From positions 1 to 7,295 of the forward strand of contig JAHZKV010000099.1 of NCBI GenBank assembly GCA_022600215.1: DNA of 7,295 bases, written 5' to 3'. The translations under genes were made by a program, and so were the position numbers. The notes under the pieces were generated by a model, which saw nothing but the letters and a program-made list of their open reading frames with translations, ran no database searches and was not told the origin of the DNA. This document shows positions 1 to 5,269 of the stretch, in pieces; the stretch's first letter is position 1, and the number at the start of each line of letters is the position of its first letter. The stretch is from a bacterium. GTDB lineage: Bacteria > Chlamydiota > Chlamydiia > Chlamydiales > 2-12-FULL-49-11.

Positions 1-258
1 AAGCATGATGAGAGATCGCAGGTATTAACGAGGGTGATTAAGCTCAAAACAGATCTTGTAGGTCAATTTTTTAATGTATCGTCTGTTTTACAGGACTTAA
101 AGGACGGAAAAGTAGGGCTTGCAAGTATAGAACTACGTGATCAAGAAATGGGCGTTTTTTTTCTTAAAGCGATAGCATCTATCCTAGTGATATTTTTCAC
201 TATTTATAGGTGCGGGTTGCGTTACATTCACTCTACTCCTCGATTATCCAGATACTGA
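1..258 (+). CDS. 3' end of a hypothetical protein with a C-terminal membrane anchor (5' partial)
   Basis: The frame is open from base 1 to the TGA ending at 258, giving the last 85 residues of a longer protein. A GTG at 34 is a possible start, but the reading frame and its homology continue upstream of it, so I treat the gene as cut by the window edge. Residues about 50-69 are hydrophobic and uncharged except for one lysine (GVFFLKAIASILVIFFTIY), consistent with one membrane span. A basic tail of about 16 residues follows, so the bulk of the protein should lie in the cytosol. The part before the span aligns without gaps to the C-terminal part of the protein at 2050-2766 (about 16 of 48 residues identical, including shared LVG and AS). 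The two are therefore paralogs. Function unknown; I do not recognise the family. Confidence 0.75.
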   Translation, partial: KHDERSQVLTRVIKLKTDLVGQFFNVSSVLQDLKDGKVGLASIELRDQEMGVFFLKAIASILVIFFTIYRCGLRYIHSTPRLSRY

Positions 259-315
259 AAATTTAGCTCGGTAAATGAATTTCCGTATTATAGTCTTCTG
301 GTCTCTTTAAATATT

Positions 316-345
316 CTAGCATGTTTTTGCAAAACTAAATATAAT
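316..345 (+). promoter_or_regulatory. candidate promoter of the sulfotransferase pair
   Basis: A perfect TATAAT lies at 340-345. The -35 is poor (TAGCAT at 317-322 with a 17-base spacer, or CTAGCA one base earlier). Transcription would start near 352, about 30 bases before the TTG start at 382. A 10-base palindrome, TTTTGCAAAA (325-334), lies between the two boxes and could be an operator. The rest of 259-381 is AT-rich and shows no gene and no convincing terminator for the upstream gene. Confidence 0.4.
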
Positions 346-369
346 ACTTATTTTAGTCTATTACAGTGT

Positions 370-374
370 GGGAG
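370..374 (+). promoter_or_regulatory. ribosome binding site deciding a TTG start
   Basis: GGGAG sits 7 bases before the TTG at 382. It is too close to the competing GTG at 376 (one base away). The second copy of the gene has the same GGGAG, T-rich spacer and TTG arrangement, which supports TTG as the start in both. Confidence 0.65.
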
Positions 375-381
375 AGTGTTT

Positions 382-1158
382 TTGAGATTATATATATTTT
401 TTGTAGTGTGTTGTTCTTTTTTGCTGGCTTATGACTATCCGCATCGGGAATTAGATTGTCCGATTATTCGTATCAAGGAGTTAAAGTATAAACATTTTGC
501 TATTATGTCTGTTCCAAGGACAGGTTCAACTCTCACCTATGCAATTACTCAATACTTGGTAGAAACACAATTTGACCCAGATTGTGATTTATTTTCAAGG
601 GCGGTAAGCAAGCATCATCACTTTACAAACATTAATAGTAATATGATCAAGGAGTATAATGTTCTTGCTCTTATTCCAATAAGAGACCCATTTGCAGCTT
701 TGGCATCATGTATAAAACTTGATGATAATATAACGGAAGAAAAAGCGCGAAGTTGTTTAGATTCATTTAATGACTATTATTTGCAGTTAGTGCATTTTTT
801 AGAAGCTATGCCCAGCGAAAATATTTTACTTTTTAGATATGAGGAATTTGTTTCAGATCACAAGGTGTTAGTTGATTGTATTTGTACAAAATTAGGCGTT
901 GAAATAAGCGATGAAGAAAGGGAGAGGGCATCTTTGTTGTTTTCAAAGCAAAACGTGCAAAATTACACCTCTAATTTTAAGGGATTTTCTCAATATGATC
1001 CAGTTACCCTTTTTCATGGAAATCATATATCTAAGAATCAAAAATCTTTGGAAGAATTAGTGTCTTTAGAAACTTACAATGAAGCTGTGAAAAAACTGAA
1101 TGTTTTTTGCAAACGATTGGGGTATCCTGAGAGAGAAATGTTGGTAGTTAAAATATAG
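382..1158 (+). CDS. sulfotransferase-family protein with N-terminal signal-like segment, copy A
   Basis: Predicted PAPS-dependent sulfotransferase of 258 residues, which would transfer sulfate to a hydroxyl or amino group of an unknown acceptor. The 5'-phosphosulfate loop is PRTGST at residues 45-50, followed by LTYAI. KHHH at 77-80 lies where the family has its K-T-H catalytic histidine. The 3'-phosphate site is IRDPFAALAS at 100-109. RYEEF at 152-156 and HGNHIS at 212-217 match later family motifs. Residues 3-16 are strongly hydrophobic and end in LLA before YDY, like a Sec signal peptide, though with only one basic residue. A longer GTG start at 376 is possible, but the RBS favours TTG 382. 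The gene is followed 20 bases later by its duplicate, probably in one transcript. The coding sequence looks more AT-rich than kdsA or lptB. The sulfotransferase fold is fairly sure; substrate and export are inference. Confidence 0.8.
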   Translation: MRLYIFFVVCCSFLLAYDYPHRELDCPIIRIKELKYKHFAIMSVPRTGSTLTYAITQYLVETQFDPDCDLFSRAVSKHHHFTNINSNMIKEYNVLALIPIRDPFAALASCIKLDDNITEEKARSCLDSFNDYYLQLVHFLEAMPSENILLFRYEEFVSDHKVLVDCICTKLGVEISDEERERASLLFSKQNVQNYTSNFKGFSQYDPVTLFHGNHISKNQKSLEELVSLETYNEAVKKLNVFCKRLGYPEREMLVVKI

Positions 1159-1167
1159 AAAGGTAAT

Positions 1168-1172
1168 GGGAG
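1168..1172 (+). promoter_or_regulatory. ribosome binding site for sulfotransferase copy B
   Basis: GGGAG lies 6 bases before the TTG at 1179, in the 20-base gap after copy A. No better start (ATG or GTG in frame) is available that would keep the hydrophobic N-terminus shared by both copies. Confidence 0.6.
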
Positions 1173-1178
1173 TGTGTT

Positions 1179-1946
1179 TTGAGCTTATATGTTTTCTTTG
1201 TAGTGTGTTGTACGTTTTTACAGGCTTATGAATATCCTCATCGGGAATTGGATAGGCCAATTATTAATGCAGAGGGTTTAAAGTATGAGCATTTTGCTAT
1301 ACTTTCACCACCAAGAACAGGTTCAACGCTTACCTATGCTATTACACAATACTTGCTTGAAACGCGGTTTGATGAAGATTGTAGTTTGTTTTCAAAGGAG
1401 GTAAGCAAACATCATGATGATCAAAAGGTCATGAGTTATATGAATAGACATGCACCAGTTCTTGCTATTATTCCAATAAGAGATCCATTTGAAGCGCTTG
1501 CTTCGTATATAAAGATATATGATGAGATTAGCGAAGAACTGGTATCGAATTTAGCAAATGCGGTAAGGCATAATTTTTTGTGTATGCTAGAGTTTTTAGA
1601 AGCTGCGAATAAAGATAATGTTTTATTGGTTAGATATGAGGAATTTGTATCTGATCATAAGGTGTTAATCGATAGTATTTGTTCAAAGTTAGGGGTTGAA
1701 ATAAGCAAAGAAGAAAGAGAGAGAGCTTCCTTATTATTTTCTAAGCAAAATGTAAAAAAATATACCTCGGAGTTTAAGGTATTTTCGCAGCATGATCCAG
1801 TTACGCATTTTCATGGAAATCATATCTCTAAGAATCAAAAATCTTTGAAAGAGTTAGTCTCTGTGGCTGCTTATAATGATGCCGTGAAAAAACTCAATGA
1901 TATTTGTAAAAAATTTGGATACCCTGAAAGGGAGCTGCTAAAATAG
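1179..1946 (+). CDS. sulfotransferase-family protein with N-terminal signal-like segment, copy B
   Basis: The 255-residue duplicate of the preceding gene starts at TTG. The donor-binding motifs are intact: PRTGST at 45-50, KHH at 77-79, IRDPFEALAS at 100-109, RYEEF at 152-156 and HGNHIS at 212-217. The N-terminus (YVFFVVCCTFLQA, then YEYPHREL) is hydrophobic like copy A but has no basic residue before the core, so a signal peptide is plausible and not certain. Copy A's KHHH is KHHD here. The segment 110-150 is only about 45% identical to copy A, which suggests different acceptors or relaxed constraint there. It is probably co-transcribed with copy A. A cytosolic enzyme with a hydrophobic first strand is the alternative to an exported one. 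Confidence 0.8.
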   Translation: MSLYVFFVVCCTFLQAYEYPHRELDRPIINAEGLKYEHFAILSPPRTGSTLTYAITQYLLETRFDEDCSLFSKEVSKHHDDQKVMSYMNRHAPVLAIIPIRDPFEALASYIKIYDEISEELVSNLANAVRHNFLCMLEFLEAANKDNVLLVRYEEFVSDHKVLIDSICSKLGVEISKEERERASLLFSKQNVKKYTSEFKVFSQHDPVTHFHGNHISKNQKSLKELVSVAAYNDAVKKLNDICKKFGYPERELLK

Positions 1947-1983
1947 CCTCTTAATATGAAAGGAATATTAGCTTGTTTGTTTA

Positions 1984-2004
1984 GTCAAGGGGTAGCTTCT
2001 TGAC
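1984..2004 (+). other. inverted repeat overlapping the -35 box
   Basis: GTCAAG at 1984-1989 and CTTGAC at 1999-2004 are perfect inverted copies around a 9-base loop. Two further outer pairs form after one mismatch. The right arm contains most of the TTGACA of the next promoter. T-rich sequence follows (2010-2024). It could be a weak terminator for the sulfotransferase transcript, an operator over the promoter, or chance. A second, AT-only repeat (TAATAT at 1952-1957, ATATTA at 1965-1970) precedes it and is less convincing. Confidence 0.35.
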
Positions 2005-2029
2005 AAAATCTTTATTTTTATTTTATAAT
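2000..2029 (+). promoter_or_regulatory. consensus sigma-70-type promoter
   Basis: TTGACA at 2000-2005 and TATAAT at 2024-2029 match both consensus boxes fully, with an 18-base spacer. Transcription should start near 2036, so the gene has its own strong promoter independent of the sulfotransferases. It also places the ATG at 2038 at or next to the transcript start. Confidence 0.75.
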
Positions 2030-2039
2030 TAGAAAAAAT

Positions 2040-2043
2040 GAGG
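2040..2043 (+). promoter_or_regulatory. ribosome binding site supporting the start at 2050
   Basis: GAGG lies 6 bases before the ATG at 2050. The upstream ATG at 2038 has only A/T-rich sequence before it and would be nearly leaderless given the promoter position. Confidence 0.5.
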
Positions 2044-2049
2044 TTTATA

Positions 2050-2766
2050 ATGCTTAGTACTATAGTAGAAAATGAAAACCCCGCAATTATTTATTTAGCT
2101 AGGCTGGATTGCCCACAAAAGGTAAAAGGATATTTTGAAAGAGGTGAAGTTGTTCATATTCCATCAGAGAGTGGTGAAGTGCAAAGATGGACAAACGAGC
2201 GGTTTGAAGCAATCTTTCAAAGGCGCCTAGGAGCGATTGATGTGGAAAAATTGCATATGCGGGCTGTAGCGGGTAAGGCAGCATCTGCACAAAAGGTATA
2301 TAAGCGTTGGAAGGAAGCATTTCCAAGTGTATTTGAGTTCCCTTCTGCGCTAACATCCTATGTCTTTACGAAAAGGGATGGGAGTGGTGAGTGTGTTTAC
2401 TTGCGATGTGTAAAGAGATATGCGGAACATGCTGGAAAGCAATATATCTTCACATTTGAATCTGGGGATGGGTTAATAAATCGGATGACAGATTATGTTC
2501 ATAGGAATGAGAAAAGTTATCAGTTGAGAAGAGCTATTATGTTACAACAAAGCCTTGTTGGGCGTGTCTGTAATATTGAACGTTGTGTGCGGCTTATAGA
2601 TTCTGGAAGTGTTGAAGAGGCAAGCAAGTTGCTTACTCGGTATGAGTATTTCTCCCAAGGAATAGCGATGTTCTTCCCTATTGTTTGTCTAGCAATTTTG
2701 TATGTTGCATTGAAGGCTATCGGGTTGTTATTTAAAGGGAATTTTGTGCAACGAGGAAGCGTGTAA
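2050..2766 (+). CDS. hypothetical tail-anchored membrane protein
   Basis: The 238-residue protein is of no family I recognise. It has no N-terminal signal. A mixed alpha/beta-looking soluble part of about 200 residues is followed by one hydrophobic segment (about 205-228, from IAMFFPIVCLAIL to GLLF) and a 10-residue tail with two basic residues, the layout of a tail-anchored protein facing the cytosol. The single span lacks the paired hydrophobic lobes typical of chlamydial Inc proteins. Residues about 150-200 align without gaps to the cut-off gene at 1-258, so the sulfotransferase genes sit between two paralogs. I chose ATG 2050 because of GAGG before it; ATG 2038 would add four residues and would be almost leaderless behind the promoter. 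A strong terminator follows directly. Function unknown. Confidence 0.75.
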   Translation: MLSTIVENENPAIIYLARLDCPQKVKGYFERGEVVHIPSESGEVQRWTNERFEAIFQRRLGAIDVEKLHMRAVAGKAASAQKVYKRWKEAFPSVFEFPSALTSYVFTKRDGSGECVYLRCVKRYAEHAGKQYIFTFESGDGLINRMTDYVHRNEKSYQLRRAIMLQQSLVGRVCNIERCVRLIDSGSVEEASKLLTRYEYFSQGIAMFFPIVCLAILYVALKAIGLLFKGNFVQRGSV

Positions 2767-2783
2767 CACTTGAGATAAAAAAA

Positions 2784-2812
2784 AGCCTGCTATTCATATA
2801 TAGCAGGCTTTT
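2784..2812. terminator. bidirectional rho-independent terminator
   Basis: AAGCCTGCTA (2783-2792) pairs with TAGCAGGCTT (2801-2810) around a short loop. A run of T (2809-2816) follows on the plus strand, and a run of A (2777-2784) precedes it and serves as the T run for minus-strand transcripts. It lies between the stop codons of the convergent plus-strand gene and ndk, and can end both. Confidence 0.9.
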
Positions 2813-2832
2813 TTTTGTAGATTGCTTCGTTT

Positions 2833-3267
2833 TTATACTTCTAGCTTTGAGAAGATTTGATCTTCATTGAAAAAGAAACGTATTTCATTTACAGCATTTT
2901 CACGACTATCAGAACCGTGAACAGCATTTGCATCGATAGATTCCGCAAAGTCACGGCGGATGGTGCCTTCTGCAGCTTCTTGTGGATTTGTTGCGCCCAT
3001 AATTTCTCTATTTTTAAGGACAGCATTTTCTCCTTCTAGCACAGAAACAAGTACTGGGCCAGAGGTCATGAACTCTACTAGCTCGCCAAAAAAAGGTCTT
3101 TCTTTGTGAATAGCGTAAAATTCTTCCGCCTGCTCTTTAGAAAGGTATACAAGTCTTGTTGCTACTAAATGCAAACTATTTTTTTCAAAACGGCTAAGGA
3201 TTTCTCCAATTACATTTTTCTTTACTGCATCGGGCTTAATAATCGATAAGGTTTGTTCTATTGCCAT
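2833..3267 (-). CDS. ndk: nucleoside diphosphate kinase
   Basis: The enzyme moves the terminal phosphate from ATP to other nucleoside diphosphates through a phosphohistidine, which keeps (d)NTP pools balanced in the cytosol. The 144-residue length is normal for bacterial Ndk. Visible motifs are IIKPDA at residues 9-14, the RPFF segment at 57-60, and the active-site stretch NAVHGSDS with the catalytic His at 117. The start is the ATG whose first base is 3267, with AGGAGA five bases upstream (3273-3278). The frame stays open to 3654, but that extension has no Ndk similarity and covers the promoter and part of the divergent gene, so I reject it. It is monocistronic: its own candidate promoter on one side, the shared terminator on the other. 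Confidence 0.97.
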   Translation of the reverse strand: MAIEQTLSIIKPDAVKKNVIGEILSRFEKNSLHLVATRLVYLSKEQAEEFYAIHKERPFFGELVEFMTSGPVLVSVLEGENAVLKNREIMGATNPQEAAEGTIRRDFAESIDANAVHGSDSRENAVNEIRFFFNEDQIFSKLEV

Positions 3268-3296
3268 TATATTCTCCTGGTTAAAATACTCAAGAC

Positions 3297-3326
3297 AGTA
3301 TACCCAAAGAGACTTTTTCGTGCCAG
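3297..3326 (-). promoter_or_regulatory. candidate ndk promoter
   Basis: Read on the minus strand, CTGGCA (3326-3321, four of six matches to the -35 consensus) and TATACT (3302-3297, five of six) are 18 bases apart. Transcription would start near 3290, leaving a leader of about 22 bases with the AGGAGA ribosome site. Confidence 0.45.
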
Positions 3327-3358
3327 GGCCTTGTTTTAAAGGTTTTTTTTGTGTAAAG

Positions 3359-3386
3359 TTTTTGTAGACATCGCATAATCTATAAA
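3359..3386 (+). promoter_or_regulatory. possible promoter of the divergent membrane-protein gene
   Basis: TATAAA at 3381-3386 is a fair -10 box about 45 bases before the start codon. The region where a -35 would lie is only T-rich (TTTTTG at 3359-3364). CATAAT at 3374-3379 is an alternative -10. Weak evidence, listed because the gene needs a promoter in this 162-base divergent gap. Confidence 0.25.
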
Positions 3387-3429
3387 TGTCGGCAGATGTA
3401 AAAATTTTTATTAACAAGGAAATGATTGT

Positions 3430-4266
3430 ATGACTCCAAGTGTAGAGAGAATGTTTAAACCTGTAAGTAGTAAGCCCCCATTTAGTGTTTGTGATGTAAT
3501 TTTGCATCATGCAAATGGCAAGGTTAAAAAAATAGGACAAATAGATCGATCGATGATTGTGCCAATTACATTTCATAGGGAGTATCGTTGGAATGATTTT
3601 TATAGATCTGCAATAAATATTGAGCAAGACTTTGAAATTTTTCAACTTTTTCATAGAACGATGTTCTTTCCATTGGTAACCGATCTTTTTGATGAAATTT
3701 GGAAAATGCCTCCTATTTCATTGATGGATCAGAAATCTTTTCAATGCTTTAGGGGTAATGATCATTCTTTAGTTGAGTTAACCTTACCTAGCGGTAAGCG
3801 TGTAGATGTTAGAATAAGCTTTCAGCATCAGGATTTAGAATATGAATTAGAAGATGGTGAAGTAAAAGTGAAATCCTTCACGAACCATCTTTTCATACCG
3901 AGGAAGGAAGATTTACCTGTTCTTAAGGAGGTAGAATTATCATCAGCTCCTATCCACCAAGCTTTTTTAGCAGACAAAGAAGTTCAAATGAGGTTGGAGG
4001 CGATAAAAGCGGTTGCGTCTTTGCGTCTTTTTGTTTGGTATAGAGGAGATAGAGAGGCAATGGGCAAGAGCTTTGTTGTTTCTTGTTTTAGACGCTTAAT
4101 GGAAGATGCAAGAGAAACGCATCGTTTTGAAAGAGCGATAAAAGTTGCAAAAGCCGTTCGGTATATTGCAAATGGTCTTGTGGCGCTGCTTGGAATAATG
4201 GGCGCGGTTGGAGTTTTTCTTTTAGCTCGTAGAGCTTTCCCGTATACGCCGGTGTGCGTCGCCTAA
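3430..4266 (+). CDS. hypothetical protein with a C-terminal membrane anchor
   Basis: The 278-residue protein is of no family I recognise. It has no signal peptide. A soluble part rich in aromatic and charged residues runs to about residue 245, and then one hydrophobic segment (about 246-265, including GLVALLGIMGAVGVFLL) is followed by a 13-residue tail starting with ARRAF. The layout resembles that of the tail-anchored proteins in the left block, but I see no clear alignment to them, so shared ancestry is not shown. AAGGA at 3416-3420 lies 9 bases before the ATG. The nearby ATG at 3422 is out of frame and stops after three codons. The last 45 bases overlap the end of lptB on the other strand, in the region coding the C-terminal tail, with no room for a terminator. 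Function unknown. Confidence 0.8.
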   Translation: MTPSVERMFKPVSSKPPFSVCDVILHHANGKVKKIGQIDRSMIVPITFHREYRWNDFYRSAINIEQDFEIFQLFHRTMFFPLVTDLFDEIWKMPPISLMDQKSFQCFRGNDHSLVELTLPSGKRVDVRISFQHQDLEYELEDGEVKVKSFTNHLFIPRKEDLPVLKEVELSSAPIHQAFLADKEVQMRLEAIKAVASLRLFVWYRGDREAMGKSFVVSCFRRLMEDARETHRFERAIKVAKAVRYIANGLVALLGIMGAVGVFLLARRAFPYTPVCVA

Positions 4267-4962
4267 GTAGTGAGTGATGAGTGCTTGGTTGTCTAAAAGC
4301 TCTTCCTTTGTGCCAGAGGCAAGGAGTTCTCCTTTGTGGAGGAAGAGTCCTTTATCAATAAAAGAGAGAAGTTCGTAGGCATTGTGGTCGGTGATAAAGA
4401 TGGTGATGCCGCGCTCCTTTAAAAAGAAAATTAGCTTTTTTACATCTTCAATGGTTTTTGGGTCAATATTGGCAAAGGGCTCATCAAGGAATAAGATTTT
4501 GGGGTTGGTGGTAAGAGCGCGAGCAATTTCTACGCGGCGGCGTTCTCCCCCTGAGAGTTCCCCTGCACGTTTTTTCTTTAAAGAGGTGATATGAAGTTCT
4601 GCAAGGTGTTGTTGGATGATAGCATCTTTTTCTTGTTTGGAGAGCTTTTTTGTATCGAGGTAGGCGAGGAGATTTTCTTCGACGGTGAGTTCTTTGAAGA
4701 TAGAGGGCTCTTGGCTTAAGTATCCAATTCCTTTTCTTGCACGTTTGTACATGGGGAGTTTAGTGATATCTTCCTCGTCTAGATAGATCGTCCCTTTTGC
4801 TGGTTTGATCAGTCCAATTAGTGCTAAGAAGGTGGTGGTTTTTCCTGCACCGTTGGCACCAAGAAGTCCTACGATACTTCCTGTTTTGATGGAAAAGGAG
4901 AGGTTTTTTACGATGCGTCTTTTACCAATTTTTACTTCTAAATTTTCTACTTCTAAGACCAT
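4222..4962 (-). CDS. lptB: LPS export ABC transporter ATP-binding protein LptB
   Basis: LptB is the cytoplasmic ATPase of the LptB2FGC complex, which pulls LPS out of the inner membrane and drives it through the Lpt bridge to the cell surface. The 246 residues have a complete ABC ATPase core: Walker A GANGAGKTT (35-43), Q-loop Gln84 in YLSQEPSIF, signature LSGGE (136-140), Walker B LFLDEP with Glu161, and H-loop His193. The DEPFANIDP wording and the YLG near the C-terminus are typical of LptB (formerly YhbG) rather than amino-acid transporters. It starts one base after the stop of the LptC-like gene. The nearest purine run (GGGGGA) is about 13 bases before the ATG, so translation may depend on coupling. 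Its last 14 codons, beyond the conserved core, overlap the convergent gene. Confidence 0.95.
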   Translation of the reverse strand: MVLEVENLEVKIGKRRIVKNLSFSIKTGSIVGLLGANGAGKTTTFLALIGLIKPAKGTIYLDEEDITKLPMYKRARKGIGYLSQEPSIFKELTVEENLLAYLDTKKLSKQEKDAIIQQHLAELHITSLKKKRAGELSGGERRRVEIARALTTNPKILFLDEPFANIDPKTIEDVKKLIFFLKERGITIFITDHNAYELLSFIDKGLFLHKGELLASGTKEELLDNQALITHYLGDAHRRIRESSTS

Positions 4963-4963
4963 A

Positions 4964-5269
4964 CTATTTGCTTGTTCCCCCTTTTTTATCTTTTTTCCAA
5001 TGGATAGTTACCCATCCTTTTGAGGTGTGCTCCATCTCTTTTAGGTTTTTTGTGGTAGCAAGATCTTCCGAAATAGTGGTAGTGGAGGCAAAAGAGCCAT
5101 TTTTCCAAAGGGTAGTTTTGCTTTTTTTATGGATGATGGGCGATTGCGTGTGTGCTTTTTCTTCTTTCGGGTAGGTGATAGAGAAGAAAGGGTAGAGGAG
5201 AAAAAGTCCTAGCGAAAAAGCTATTGCGCAACATAGATGAAAGAGGGTAGCTTTATATTTGCTCAGCAA
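4964..5269 (-). CDS. small membrane-anchored protein, possible LptC-like component
   Basis: The protein has 101 residues. A hydrophobic segment (about 8-31) after SKYK forms an uncleaved anchor, and about 70 polar, lysine- and threonine-rich residues should lie in the periplasm. Its place between kdsA and lptB matches the position of LptC/LptA in the Kdo-Lpt clusters of other Gram-negatives, and a hypothetical gene sits at this place in Chlamydia as I recall. This suggests an LptC-like role as inner-membrane anchor of the LPS bridge, but the sequence shows no diagnostic motif and is about half the usual LptC length. The start is TTG, with AAGGAG (5277-5282) seven bases upstream; there is no in-frame ATG near. 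The first 17 bases overlap the end of kdsA, suggesting coupled translation. Confidence 0.7.
   Translation of the reverse strand: MLSKYKATLFHLCCAIAFSLGLFLLYPFFSITYPKEEKAHTQSPIIHKKSKTTLWKNGSFASTTTISEDLATTKNLKEMEHTSKGWVTIHWKKDKKGGTSK

Larger units (their letters stand above)
366..1946 (+). repeat. tandem gene duplication (two sulfotransferase copies)
   Basis: The unit 366-1158 is repeated at about 1165-1946. The duplication includes the ribosome site and the first codons: the stretch GGGAG, then T-rich bases, then TTGAG is shared, as is TTTGTAGTGTGTTGT a little further on. The proteins align without gaps for about 253 residues, and I counted about 80 differences. The differences cluster in residues 80-150, while the last 100 residues are about 80% identical. 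Copy A has three extra C-terminal residues. The divergence means the duplication is old enough for both copies to have been kept by selection. Confidence 0.9.

Noticed and set aside
269..285. Possible hairpin CGGTAAAT/ATTTCCG after the first gene
   Set aside because: The arms need a bulge and leave only a two-base loop, and no T run follows, so it is not a credible terminator.
382..440. Lipoprotein signal at the VVCC stretch of the sulfotransferases
   Set aside because: The residues before either Cys (Val or Cys at -1) do not fit a lipobox, which needs Gly, Ala or Ser there.
1066..1260. Minus-strand open frame of 64 codons across the junction of the two sulfotransferases
   Set aside because: It is antisense to two clearly homologous genes and has no ribosome site or recognisable features.
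2099..2356. Minus-strand open frame of 85 codons inside the tail-anchored protein gene
   Set aside because: It is antisense to a gene with a consensus promoter and a paralog; nothing supports it as coding.
3268..3654. Extension of the ndk reading frame by 129 codons upstream
   Set aside because: The added part has no Ndk similarity, the AGGAGA ribosome site and family start point to 3267, and the extension overlaps the divergent gene and its promoter region.
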